NCBI GenBank assembly: GCA_024180945.1 | Contig: JAKSGN010000005.1 | Coordinates: forward strand, 1,054,001 to 1,118,000 | Source of the DNA: Macrophomina tecta | Taxonomy: Eukaryota > Ascomycota > Dothideomycetes > Botryosphaeriales > Botryosphaeriaceae | DNA: 64,000 bases | Reading direction: 5' to 3' | Shown here: piece after piece, positions 11,835 through 22,511 of the stretch | Layout: every line of letters starts with the position of its first letter | How positions within the stretch are numbered: position 1 is the first letter of the stretch | Position numbers and translations under genes: made by a program | The notes under the pieces: generated by a model | Database searches by the model: none | Told to the model about the DNA's origin: nothing | Seen by the model: the letters and a program-made list of their open reading frames with translations, nothing else

Positions 11835-12251
11835 CATAATGGGTAATGCGTAGTCGGATGGTGAAGACAGGCGGAAAACGTGCCATATAATGTGAGTGTG
11901 GCGGAGCCCATCTAGCACAGCGCTTTGGAGGACAGGAGGTGGCAGGACTGAACCTAGCGATGCTATAGACCGCGCTGCCGACATAGTGGAGAGGGTTGGA
12001 GCTGCGAGCATATCTGGGGAGCAGCGGGATGGAAGTGGGGTGATGCGCTAGGCCGGAACGGGAGAACATATTGATGTCCAGGGCTGGGTGGGCGTAACGC
12101 GAGGAAACGCGACGCGACGCGCAGCGCGTCTTCTCCGAACCTCAGCCGGCCGCGTTTCTAGCTGAAAACACGCCGCCGCCATCTGCTCCACCAAAGCCAT
12201 TCTACCCGCCTCAACCTTCCCCCGTACCTCACTCTCCGGACGTCGCCAAAT
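11835..12251. other. Intergenic, upstream of MCM6
   Basis: Contains the 3' flank of the con-10-like gene and the MCM6 promoter with its ACGCGA cluster. No additional gene. Confidence 0.6.
12095..12130 (+). promoter_or_regulatory. MCB-like (ACGCG) cluster upstream of MCM6
   Basis: Several overlapping ACGCGA/GACGCG motifs, including a tandem GACGCGACGCG, lie about 120-155 nt before the MCM6 start. MBF binds ACGCGT/A in yeasts and drives G1/S genes, including MCM genes. Assignment here is by motif only. Confidence 0.45.
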
Positions 12252-15239
12252 ATGTCTTCTCTTGTCGACGCCGTCATTGGCTCAGACAACTTCGGTCTGG
12301 ACGCTGCAACCCCCGCCTCGACCGCATCGCAAACCGGCAGACGCCCGCACAATCGCTCCTCCTCCAGGCCCCGTGGTCCTCCCTCTGAAAGCGCTGGCGC
12401 GAACAGCGACATTGATGGCTTTCCCGACGACGAGGTCGTTGGCGCACGGGGTACTGTCCGTCGCTCGGCCGGCCCGCGGCAGGACATTCCCCGCGTTGTC
12501 GATGTGACCGGCGAGACGTTGTCGCAGAGATTTGAGGAATTCCTCGAGACGTAAGCTACGCACACAAACAAGTATGAGATCCGTGCTGATTGTTGGGACA
12601 GGTACACAGAAGAACCGTCATCCTCCGCACCATCCTCAAGCGTACAGACGACCGACAAATACTACATCGCCCAGATCCAAGGCATGAGGCACTATAGCCT
12701 GTCGACCCTTTACGTCGACTTTACCCATCTCATGAAGTACGAAGATGGCGTGGTTGCCAGCGCTATTGCCAATGAATACTACCGTTTCCTGCCTTACATG
12801 ACCCGCGCCCTGAACAACCTAATCGCAAAGCACGAGCCGGAATACTACAGAGAGCATAAGCAGCCAAATTCAACCTCTTCGGCAGCCGCATCTTCGGCAG
12901 CGAGTGCCAGTGAAGATTCGAGGAACGCTGGCAAGACGCCGAACCAGCAAACCGACAAGCTCTTCGCCCTGGCCTTCTACAACCTGCCGCTTGTTAGCCG
13001 TATTAGACAGCTACGAACCTCGTCTATTGGAAAGCTTCTTTCCATCTCCGGTACCGTCACAAGAACATCAGAAGTTCGCCCGGAATTGTCGCTGGCCACG
13101 TTCGTTTGCGAAGCTTGTAACGCTGTGGTTCCCAACGTCGAGCAGACCTTCCGCTACACTGAGCCTTCGCAATGTCCGAACTTGACTTGCGGTAACCGTG
13201 TTGGCTGGCGTTTAGACATCAGGCAAAGCACTTTCGTCGATTGGCAGAAGGTCCGCATCCAGGAAAACAGTTCGGAGATCCCGACTGGCAGCATGCCTCG
13301 GACAATGGATGTCATTCTACGCGGCGAAATGGTAGACCGGGCCAAGGCAGGCGAGAAATGCATCTTCACTGGTACGGCCATCGTCATTCCGGATGTGAGC
13401 CAGTTTCGCGTCCCTGGCACAAGGCCTCAGGCGACTAGGGATAACAGCAATCTGCCCAGGGGCAACGATGTTGGTGGCAGTGGTGTTTCGGGCCTGAAGG
13501 CCCTCGGTGTGAGGGATTTGACCTACCGCATGGCCTTCCTCTCCTGCATGCTCACGCCTGACACCTCGACTCCTGGCCAGAGTGCCACACAGCAGCTTCA
13601 GGGTCAGGCCAACAATATCCTCGCTTCCCTCAACCAGACTGCCCCCATCGAGACTGCTCAAAGTGCCGAAGAGGCTCAGTCCGAATATCTTTCCACTCTC
13701 TCGCCTGCTGAGATCGAAGATCTCCGCAACATGGTGCACACCAACAACATCTTCATGCGCCTGGTCGATTCCATTGCGCCCATGGTCTATGGACACCAGG
13801 TCATCAAGAAGGGTCTTCTTCTTCAGTTGATGGGGGGAGTGAGTAAGGTCACCCCCGAGGGTATGGCTTTGAGAGGTGACATCAACATCTGCATTGTTGG
13901 CGATCCCAGTACCAGCAAATCTCAGTTCCTCAAGTACATCTGCTCATTCCTGCCCCGTGCGGTGTACACATCTGGCAAGGCCTCTTCTGCTGCTGGTCTC
14001 ACCGCTGCAGTTGTGAAGGATGAGGAAACAGGGGACTTTACCATTGAGGCTGGTGCGTTGATGCTTGCAGATAACGGCATCTGCGCCATCGACGAGTTCG
14101 ACAAGATGGATATTGCCGATCAGGTTGCTATTCACGAAGCTATGGAACAGCAGACCATCTCAATCGCCAAGGCTGGTATTCAGGCTACCTTGAACGCTCG
14201 TACTTCCATCCTTGCAGCGGCTAACCCCGTCGGTGGCCGTTACAACCGCAAGACTACTCTTCGCGCCAACGTCAACATGAGCGCCCCCATCATGTCCCGT
14301 TTCGACCTTTTCTTCGTTGTACTTGATGAATGTGACGAGGGCGTCGACCGCCACCTGGCTGAACATATTGTCAACATCCACCGCCTACGAGATGATGCCG
14401 TCCAGCCCGAGTTCAGTACAGAGCAGTTGCAACGCTACATCCGGTTTGCGCGCACTTTCAAGCCGGAATTCACGGCCGAGGCCAAGCTGACCCTGGTGGA
14501 GAAGTACAAGGAGTTGCGTGCTGATGACGCCCAAGGTGGTATCGGCCGCAATAGCTACCGTATCACTGTCCGTCAGCTTGAGTCGATGATCCGTCTCAGC
14601 GAGGCCATCGCAAAAGCCAACTGCGTTACCGAAGTCACGCCTGAGTTCGTGCGCGAGGCATACAACCTTCTCCGCCAGAGTATTATCTCCGTCGAGAAGG
14701 ATGACATCGAAGTCGAGGACGATGAGGAGGATGCTGCGGATGCACAGGCTGGTGCTGATGCGGAGATGGGTGAAGCGGAGCAGGAGCAGGAGGTGGGCCG
14801 TGCCGCTTCAGCGTCGGCTACCCCTGCCGCGCAACCCAAGAAGGAGAAGACGAAGATTACGCATGACCGCTACGTGTCAATGCTCAATATGATAGTACGT
14901 CGCGTCACTATTGATGCTGCAGCGGAAGAAGATGGGGTTGAAGAGGAGGAGCTGCTCGTGTGGTACTTGGAGCAGAAGGAGGCAGAGCTGGAGACTCAGC
15001 AGGATCTGGAGACCGAGAGGGACTTGGCAAAGAAGGTGTTGAAAAAGATGGTCAAGGTAAGCTCTGCGCTTTTATCGCTCCTGCCGTGCCATGTGAGCTT
15101 TGTTAACACGTTGGAATAGGACAACATCCTCATGCAGATCCGTGGTGAGGGTCTGGCGAACGACGATGCCACGGAGGTGCCGCGTGAGGGCAAGGTGTTG
15201 TATGTGATGCATCCCAACTGCGCGGTAGAAGATATGTAA
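12252..15239 (+). CDS. MCM6: DNA replication licensing factor MCM6
   Basis: Subunit of the MCM2-7 replicative helicase. Exons 12252-12550, 12602-15056 and 15120-15239 give 957 aa. A disordered N-terminus precedes the OB/zinc region (CEAC...C...C, about residues 275-315). The AAA+ core follows with Walker A GDPSTSKSQF, Walker B CAIDEFDKMD and the arginine-finger segment SRFDLFFV. The first block (FEEFLETYTEE...STLYVDFTHL) and the end (KVLYVMHPNCAVEDM) are MCM6-type and separate it from the other MCM paralogues. An acidic, Ala/Glu-rich linker (DIEVEDDEEDAADAQ) precedes the C-terminal winged-helix region. Intact. The final exon codes only 39 residues. Confidence 0.96.
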
Positions 15240-15598
15240 AAAGAGAAAAGGAACAAGTGGGCTTGATTATAGGGTAACGGCGTTCGGATGGGATGTCTCG
15301 ATACCAATGATGCTTTTTATGCAGAACAGAGGGAGGTAGCTATGATAACGCAAAGCCATATTAAGTCGCTTCTATCTTCTTAGACAAACTCTGAACTGGA
15401 AGCTTTTGAAAAACTTTATCTTCGTAGCCCCTTCTTTGGGTCCTTTATAAGGTAATATGGGCACTTTTTTCGGTCCTTGACCGTACTACCTCCCCAACGA
15501 CAGGCCTATAAGCAATTTCACAACGCTCTTCCTGCGATGCACAGGCAGCGGAAACGCAGCCCCCCCTGCTTTCGCCGGAACCGCGCCCGATTTCTCCT
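15240..15598. terminator. Convergent 3' region of MCM6 and the hydrolase gene
   Basis: Short AT-richer gap between two tail-to-tail genes that must contain both polyadenylation regions; no precise signal assigned. Confidence 0.4.
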
Positions 15599-16984
15599 TC
15601 AAAGCCCCCGATCAACATACACCCCAGCGCAATCCTGCGATTCCCGCACATACGCCTCCGGAATCTCCTTCACTAGCTCATCGACCGCACTCAACCCTCC
15701 CTCCCCTCTGTTCCCTCCTCTTCCGCCTCCACCACTCCCACCAAACCCCAAGAACCCCCTCAGAAACCGCACCACCACCTCCGTCACCCTGCGCCCCGCT
15801 ATGCTCCCCAAAAACGTCCCGTCCGGACTCCGGACACTGCCCCGCAACCCCAGCACATCGACCCACAGCGGGACGTCGCTGAAGTCCATGTGCTCCGTGC
15901 CGTTGAGCGCGACGTCGCGCAGCCAGCCCGTCTGCGCGGCCGAGAAGTTCGTCCACGTCGCGTCGGGCGCGAGGATGCCCGAGGGGAAGGCGCTCGTGGC
16001 GCCGGGCCCGCTGCGGGCGAGTTCCAGGAAAGGCGCGGGCGAGAGGTCCGGGTAGGGGGAGGAAGGGGAGGAGGAGGAGGAGGACGACGACGACGATGTG
16101 TTGGCGGGTGGGGCGGAGGGGAAGATGTCGTGGATGTTGAAGAAGAACCAGCCGTCGAGGTTGGCGCCGGCGAGGATGGTAGGGAGGGCGGGGCGGCCGG
16201 GTGGGGATTCGGATTCGGATTGGGATTGCGCGATTAGGCCGGCTGCGGCGGCGCCGCCGATGCTGTGGCCGAAGATGGAGAGGTGGGTGAGGTTGAGGGG
16301 AGGAGCCGGGCCGGGCGAGGAGAGGGTGCGGTGGAGGGAGCGCAGATAGGTGGGGGAGCTCAGGACGGCGGCGGCGTCGGTGAGGCGGTAGGCGTATATT
16401 TTCTGGAGCTGTGGGATCGTCCAGGCGTAGCTGGTAAAAGGCGCGAAGGCGCTCCGAATGCCGCCGCCGCCGAGGAAGGAGGGGAGACTCAGGTAGGGTG
16501 GTTCCCCCGGGTGGTCGATGGTGATGATGGTGTGACCGTGGGAGGCGAGTTCGGTGAGGTAGGCGGTGTATGCTAGGGTGGGCAAGCCGGCGCCTGGGAG
16601 GAAGAGAAGGGTGGGGTTGTGGGAGGTGGCGTTGGAGAGGATGGGGGCGCCGTATTGGAGTTCGGTGACGAGAGAGGAGAGGGATGAGGTCGGGAACCCA
16701 AGGGCTTCTTCCCACAGCTGGGCATTTGCATCGTCCATGTATCGGACTGTCTGGTTGGGTACTGACGCTGTTGGGGCGAAGATTGATACAAGCAGGAACG
16801 TGCCGACACCAGTACCGTTGGGCGCCGTGAAATCGTCAAGTGTAGTGTGGTTGAATATCCCCTGAGTATACGTCACATGGTGTGGACCGGTGGGTTTGTG
16901 CAGAGGTGTTTCTTTGCTGTATGTGGTTGATGCCATGCTGAGCACGGAAACCAGAAGTCCGTTAAGGAGTTTCATCTTTGCCAT
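15599..16984 (-). CDS. Secreted PAF-acetylhydrolase-like alpha/beta hydrolase
   Basis: Single-exon gene, 461 aa. The first ATG (MAKMKLLNGLLVSVLSM) begins a signal peptide; further upstream the frame has no ATG. The catalytic core matches the platelet-activating-factor acetylhydrolase type of alpha/beta hydrolase: nucleophile elbow FGHSIGGAA, an acid residue in ANLDGW, and a His in EHMDFSD. Fungal members are commonly annotated as 1-alkyl-2-acetylglycerophosphocholine esterase-like; the true substrate is unknown. Many N-glycosylation sequons (NHT, NGT, NQT, NAT) fit secretion. A run of Ser (about ten) before PYPDLSP and a Gly-rich tract near the C-terminus are low-complexity insertions. Convergent with MCM6. 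Confidence 0.8.
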   Translation of the reverse strand: MAKMKLLNGLLVSVLSMASTTYSKETPLHKPTGPHHVTYTQGIFNHTTLDDFTAPNGTGVGTFLLVSIFAPTASVPNQTVRYMDDANAQLWEEALGFPTSSLSSLVTELQYGAPILSNATSHNPTLLFLPGAGLPTLAYTAYLTELASHGHTIITIDHPGEPPYLSLPSFLGGGGIRSAFAPFTSYAWTIPQLQKIYAYRLTDAAAVLSSPTYLRSLHRTLSSPGPAPPLNLTHLSIFGHSIGGAAAAGLIAQSQSESESPPGRPALPTILAGANLDGWFFFNIHDIFPSAPPANTSSSSSSSSSSPSSPYPDLSPAPFLELARSGPGATSAFPSGILAPDATWTNFSAAQTGWLRDVALNGTEHMDFSDVPLWVDVLGLRGSVRSPDGTFLGSIAGRRVTEVVVRFLRGFLGFGGSGGGGRGGNRGEGGLSAVDELVKEIPEAYVRESQDCAGVYVDRGL

Positions 16985-17473
16985 TAGTCTGCGGGTTTTC
17001 AGAATGGTAAGATGCGGCGACTTGAGCAAGGGCAATTTGGGCTGTTAAATAACGGTAGGTCGGACAAAACCAACGGAGTGGGACGAATGCTGACTGAATC
17101 TTTGGATCCCCATGATGTTGCGCGATTGCAGGTGAGCAGGACATGGTCGCGTTACACTGTCCCCGCCTTTTGTCAGCAATGAAGCACCCTTGGCTTATTG
17201 GGGTCCAAAGGATCGGTTCCAGCACGAATGCGGTATTCCAACCGATGCCTGGGTGTAGTTTTATCCCGGCCTTTCTAGACTAGAGCATCAAAATATGAAC
17301 GCTTCAGCTCCATATTCGCCCATAGCTCCGACGTGTCCTAGGTCGACTACGTATCTCTTCTGCCCGGGCGGGGTTTTGCTGCATTTCGTACCTCAAAGAC
17401 TTGAACGTTACTAGTGGCATTCATTTTTTGGTATCTCCGCAATTCATGATTGTTTGACATACTCTGGGTGCAC
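16985..17473. other. Intergenic, between the hydrolase promoter and the BCP1 3' end
   Basis: Both neighbours are on the minus strand. No coding or RNA signal seen. Confidence 0.5.
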
Positions 17474-18488
17474 TTAAGCCTGGGCGGCAGGTCCACCCAA
17501 GTATTCACCCACAGCCTTCACAGCGTCCGCAAACTTGCTCGCCTCAATCAGGATGAGATGACCCATAGGTTTGATACCTGCATCCTGGAAAGCCCTCTTC
17601 GCGTCAGAAGCACCGTCATCTCCTTGCTTCGTGTACTCATATGTTGCATGCGCCAGCGCGTACTTGTGCAGAACCTCATCCTCCGGGTGGAAGTAGAAGA
17701 CCTCGGGGCTGCCGTCCTTCCTCTTCTTCTTGCTGGGTCTGTTGTCCTCCATGTCCAGCTTCGACTCAACCTCAAGGTAGGTTTTGGAGACGATCAGGTA
17801 GTGCGAGAACTGGTAGGGCTCCTTTTCGTCTAGCGCCCACTGAATCTCCTCCCGCAGCATGGTGTACATTGGTGGCACGATCTCGGAAGGCATATTGATG
17901 AAGCGCTCAGTAAGAATCAGGCCGACTTGGGCGGATGAGGAGGGATCGAGAAGGGCGGGAAGCTGGGAGAGACTCGACGAGGAGGAAGATTTTTGGGCGA
18001 AATATTTGGTGAGGTCTTTGATGACTTGCTTGTCCTGGGTCACATCAGCCGGGGACTTGGCATCGAAACCGTCGCTTGGGAACGCACCTTGTGCTCTTGC
18101 ATGTTCAACACGGTAAGGAAGGCATACGGATCCGACTCGAGGCCATCAACCTTGACTGTGGAGCCGAGCAACGGTTGCGCCAGGATCATGTCCGCTAGCT
18201 CGGACAGATTGAAGAGCTGGTTGTCGACGTCGAGTAGCTGGCGCAGCAGCGTCTTCAGGCCGTGGAAGTCGACATCGGGCGAGGGATCGTACCACTCAAA
18301 ATCGACATTCAGCATGTCAATGTCCTACAGCTTGCGCGACGCAGTTAGCACTGATTCCCGGGCATTCGAGCTGCAGCGAGCTGGCGCACCTCGTCACTCT
18401 CGTCATCGTCGTCCTGAGCGTGGTCCTTTGCAGGCGGAGCATCGCCCAGCTCCTCAGGGTCCTTTCTCTTCTTGCTGCCTTTGCCCAT
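17474..18488 (-). CDS. BCP1: BCCIP-family protein Bcp1
   Basis: Homologue of yeast Bcp1 / human BCCIP, an essential nuclear protein linked to export of the kinase regulator Mss4 and to chaperoning of ribosomal protein uL14 (Rpl23). Exons 18488-18390, 18324-18088 and 18034-17474 give 298 aa. The N-terminus is KGSKKRKDPEE plus an acidic DDDDESDE stretch. The conserved core includes DIDMLNVDFEWYDP, the KTLLRQLL region, and LTERFINMPSEIVPPMY. A basic PSKKKRKD motif in the last exon is a likely nuclear localisation signal. The ATG is 324 bp from the divergent GUA1 start, so the two genes share a promoter region. Confidence 0.9.
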
Positions 18489-18812
18489 TGCTGCGGATGT
18501 GCGTGCGGGATGCAGAGGGTTGCGGCGGCGGACGGAGGTGGTTTTGAGGCGCGAGAAAACTGGAGCCCGGGGAGGATTTTAATCGTGGCCGTTGCAGACA
18601 GAGGCGTACGGGTGCCCGGAGGCCAGCAGTTGATTAGTCGCGGCCTTATCGGCGGCGCGCAAAAAAAATAAAGTTCAGCCCTACGCGGCCCCTCCAATAT
18701 TTTTTTTAACCCGGCGCGTCGCCAACCCACTCTCTCTCCTCTGCGTCTGCAAGTCTCCCCAGAGCCAGCAGGACGTCAACTCCACCATCCCAACACCCAC
18801 CCACCAGTCACA
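18489..18812. promoter_or_regulatory. Shared divergent promoter BCP1 / GUA1
   Basis: 324 bp between head-to-head start codons. An A-run (18661-18668) and a T-run (18700-18707) lie in the middle; no TATA box close to either gene. Confidence 0.6.
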
Positions 18813-20556
18813 ATGGCAGGCACCGGCGAGCTTCCCATTGAGCCGCACAAGACCTTCGACACCATCCTGGTGTTGGATTTTGGTACTTCCACGCCGCGCG
18901 CGACGCTGCCCATGCTGTGACTAACACCGCGAAAAATAAAGGCTCCCAGTACTCTCACTTGATCACCCGCCGCCTGCGCGAGCTCAATGTCTACTCGGAG
19001 ATGCTGCCCTGCACCCAGAAGATCGCTGATCTTTCCTGGAAGCCCAAGGGTGTCATCCTCTCCGGCTCGCCCTACTCCGTCTACGAGGACGGCTCGCCGC
19101 ACGCCGACCCGGCCGTTTTTGAGCTCGACGTCCCGATTCTCGGTATCTGCTATGGTCTCCAGGAGCTTGCCTGGCACCAGAGCAAGGACAATGTCTCTGC
19201 TGGCGACAAGAAGGAATACGGTCACGCCTACTTGAAGGTCGAGAAGCACCCGGGCAAGGCCGAGCACGTTGACAAGCTCTTCGAAGGTCTTGAGAAGGAC
19301 CTCGAGGTCTGGATGTCGCACGGTGATAAGCTCTCCCAGCTTCCCGGCGGCTTCCAGATCCTGGCGACTACCGACAACGCGCCCTTCGCTGGCATTGCCC
19401 ACGAGACCAAGAAGTGGTTTGGCATCCAGTTCCACCCGGAGGTGACTCATACCCCGCGCGGCACAGAGCTTCTGAAGAACTTTGCAGTCAACATCTGCGG
19501 CGCCAACCAGAACTGGACCATGGCCAAGTTCGTTGACCAGGAGATTGCCCGCATCCGTGCTCTTGTTGGTGATAAGGGCCAGGTCATTGGTGCCGTCAGC
19601 GGTGGTGTTGACTCCACTGTTGCCGCCAAGCTGATGCAGGAGGCTATTGGCGACCGCTTCCACGCCGTCCTGGTCGACAATGGTGTGCTCAGGCTCAACG
19701 AGGCCAAGATCGTCAAGGAGACTCTGAGCAAGCACCTCGGCGTCAACCTTACCGTCGTGGATGCTAGCGAGCGCTTCCTGGGAAGGCTCAAGGGCATCAC
19801 CGATGACCCGGAGAAGAAGCGCAAGGTTATCGGCAATACTTTCATCGAGGTTTTCCAGGAGGAGGCCAGGAGGATCGCTGACGAGGCCGCCAACACCCCC
19901 AAGGCTGGCGAGATCGAGTGGTTGCTCCAGGGCACTCTCTACCCCGATGTTATCGAGAGCATTTCCTTCAAGGGCCCTAGCGCTACCATCAAGACGCACC
20001 ACAACGTCGGTGGTCTGCTGGAGGGCATGCACCTCAAGCTGATTGAGCCTCTCCGCGAGCTTTTCAAGGACGAGGTTCGCGAGCTCGGCACACAGCTGGG
20101 CATCCCAGAGGAGCTCGTCTGGCGCCACCCCTTCCCTGGCCCTGGTATTGCTATCCGCATCCTTGGTGAGGTCACTCCCGAGCAGGTTCGCATCGCTCGT
20201 CACGCCGACCACATCTTCATTGAGGAGATCAAGGCTGCCGGTCTTTACAGGAACATCTCGCAGGCTTTCGCGGCTCTGCTGCCATGCAAGGCTGTTGGTG
20301 TGATGGGTGACAAACGTGTGCACGCGCAGGTCATTGCTCTCCGTGCAGTCGAGACCACGGATTTCATGACTGCCGACTGGTACCCCTTCGACGGCAACTT
20401 CTTGAAGCGTGTGAGCAGGAGAATTGTGAACGAAGTTGACGGCGTGTGCCGTGTTGTTTACGACAGTAAGTGCAGATGTGGTGGATTTGGGACGATGACG
20501 CCAGCTAACATTTCGCAGTTACGAGCAAGCCCCCGGGCACGATTGAGATGGAGTAA
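18813..20556 (+). CDS. GUA1: GMP synthase (glutamine-hydrolysing)
   Basis: Last step of GMP synthesis: XMP + ATP + glutamine to GMP. Exons 18813-18882, 18942-20465 and 20519-20556 give 543 aa. The N-terminal class-I amidotransferase begins [15 protein letters not shown] (split by intron 1). It has the oxyanion/nucleophile segment [11 protein letters not shown], with the catalytic Cys, and the HPEVTHT His-Glu pair. The ATP-pyrophosphatase domain has the P-loop [12 protein letters not shown], and the C-terminal dimerisation domain ends [15 protein letters not shown]. The length matches fungal GMP synthases. A 515-codon antisense frame overlies this gene and is a codon-bias shadow. Confidence 0.97.
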
Positions 20557-21027
20557 GGGTGGAAACTTGGCTGGTGGGGAATTGTTTGGCATAGAAACCA
20601 AGGCGTTCAGGGAAAAAAGGCTACGGGATCAGATAACTAGAGACCAAGTAAGGGCTTTTGGGCCTTGTTGAGACAACGCCAATGCAGCGGCGAAAGCAGC
20701 GATGATGCCCACGGCGGGGCGATGGCTGATTAGAGCCGCGATGATCAGAGGGCTGCGGCTGATCTCGCGTGGGACCATGTCGTTTGCGGAGGGGCTGGTG
20801 GGTGGTGTGGAGGGGGCAGGATGATGCAACCGCGCGGACAAGGGGCCGATCTCTTGACGTCACAAGCGTCGCTGAAGCTGCCCGCCTCTGTATAAAAGTC
20901 ACCTCCCTCGACAGCCGCTTCTGTCTGCACTACTCTCCTCTACGATACCCCGTCAACTACAATCAGCTTCTCTGCAAACGAATCTCTTTCTCCAAATTCC
21001 ATCTTGCCTCACTCCACAACCGCAAAC
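20557..21027. other. Intergenic, upstream of the small hydrophilic gene
   Basis: Carries the 3' end of GUA1 and the promoter and leader of the next gene; no separate gene. Confidence 0.5.
20891..20897 (+). promoter_or_regulatory. TATA box
   Basis: TATAAAA in a GC-rich context, 137 nt before the ATG at 21028, followed by a pyrimidine-rich leader. TATA promoters in fungi often mark highly or variably expressed genes. Confidence 0.6.
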
Positions 21028-21438
21028 ATGAGCTCCAACGTCGGATCCCACAACATCTACGAGGACGGCGACCAGAGGAACTACTCCAGCGCCGACGCCC
21101 CTCAGCCCGATCGCTTCCACGAGGGCAAGACCAACAGCCACCAGGCTCTTGACTCCAGTACGCACCTATAGCCTTCCTAGCTTAGACCGGGCCGATGATG
21201 CTAATACGTGCAACCAGAGGACGAGCGCAGCATCGCCAACAAGCTCGCACGCGAGGAGAAGCGCGAGAAGGAGTCGGAGCCGCAGAGCTTCGAGCACCAG
21301 CAGCTCGAGAAGGATGCGACGCTGCCGGCCAGGTCGCACGGCAACAACCCCAGCAAGGGCGCATCGATCGACCAGCAGCTGCGCGAGGAGGACGAGCAGG
21401 CCATGAAGGGCAAGGGCTCGTGGGGCTCGAAGCAGTAA
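21028..21438 (+). CDS. Small disordered hydrophilic protein, function unknown
   Basis: Exons 21028-21157 and 21218-21438, 60-nt intron, 116 aa. Almost entirely charged or polar, without signal peptide or membrane segment: MSSNVGSHNIYEDGDQ, then KLAREEKREKESEPQ, DATLPARSHGNNPSKGA, IDQQLREEDEQ and a Lys/Gly-rich end. The central DATLPARSHGN segment resembles small conserved fungal proteins that I cannot name. The strong TATA box and codon bias toward C-ending codons suggest good expression. Function unassigned. Confidence 0.8.
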
Positions 21439-22270
21439 ATCTCTTGTTGCCTTTCTCGGTGATAGAGAAAGAGTCTTCAGAGCTTGACGGGGCCTGCTGA
21501 GAACGAACGATCGACCGATGGTTCGGTAATGGCGTCATTGGAGAAAATTAATGGATATCCCGCGAAAAAGGGTGTTTTTGTACTATTAGCATGACTCCGA
21601 GGCTACTGAGGCTAGACGAAATGATGATTTGATGCGAATCAATTATTCTGGGTCTGCCTTCCGCGAAGACAACGTCGTACCTTTCGCAGGCAGAGAGCTC
21701 CACGCCTCTGGAGATCCTCTGGTCATGCCCTGGGCGCAGTAAGCCCAAATGACGTCAACCAGGCACGTCAGATCGCAGGGCGGGCTCCCCAGAACCCACA
21801 CCATCGACTCTATCGTGATGAACGCCGACCTACTTACAAGAAGCAATTGCTGGGAATGAGCCAGCCATGTTGATCTCACGTGTATCAAATAAAACGCGCT
21901 CATCAAAGTCGACGCCACCAACCGCGCCACACGCACGCGGCGCATTCCTTCACACACTCTCTCCCGCACGGATGCCGCTCCCGCTCCGCCCCCCTCCCCC
22001 CCCCCTTCCGTCGATCTCCTGAATCATGTTCCACGCCCACCGCCTTGTCCCACCGCGATCCGACTCGGCGACGCGACCCGGGTAGCTGTCCACTCTCCCC
22101 TTCAACCCGCATAACCGAATACCTCTCTCTTCCCTTGTTTCTCCCTATTGGCAAGACAAGCTTCTCTTCGCGGTAAAGCTTGTGCGCACACGCTGCTTAT
22201 CGCCATTTAGCCTTCTTTTTTTGCCCTTCCCCCAGTCGCCGCGCGAGCGCGAGAGCTCTCAGCTCGGCGA
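21439..22270. other. Intergenic, leader region of the MFS gene
   Basis: Pyrimidine-rich, with a C-run near 21990-22005; probably 5' untranslated leader and promoter of the transporter gene. No gene seen. Confidence 0.5.
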
Positions 22271-22476
22271 ATGGCTCTCGCCGCCGCTGGGGCTTCTGCT
22301 GCGCCCTCATCGACCCCTGGCGCCGCCGCCGTCGCCGACGCGTCCGCCGCGTCTTCGTCCTCCGCACCGCAGTTGCGGTCGCAGCACGCTTCGCCAACCC
22401 CTTCGTCTTCTGCCTCGTCTTCCTCCGGCTTCGACGACGTCGCGCGCGACCTGGAGCTCGAGCACCCGGAGCCGGA

Positions 22477-22511
<35 letters not shown>

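Noticed and set aside
15678..16715. 345-codon frame rich in Pro, His and Arg on the minus strand
   Set aside because: Frame shadow of the PAF-acetylhydrolase-like gene on the same strand; composition is typical of an out-of-frame reading.
18776..20323. 515-codon antisense ORF over GUA1
   Set aside because: It mirrors the C/G-ending codon bias of GUA1; the plus-strand protein is a complete GMP synthase, and the antisense frame has no motif of its own.
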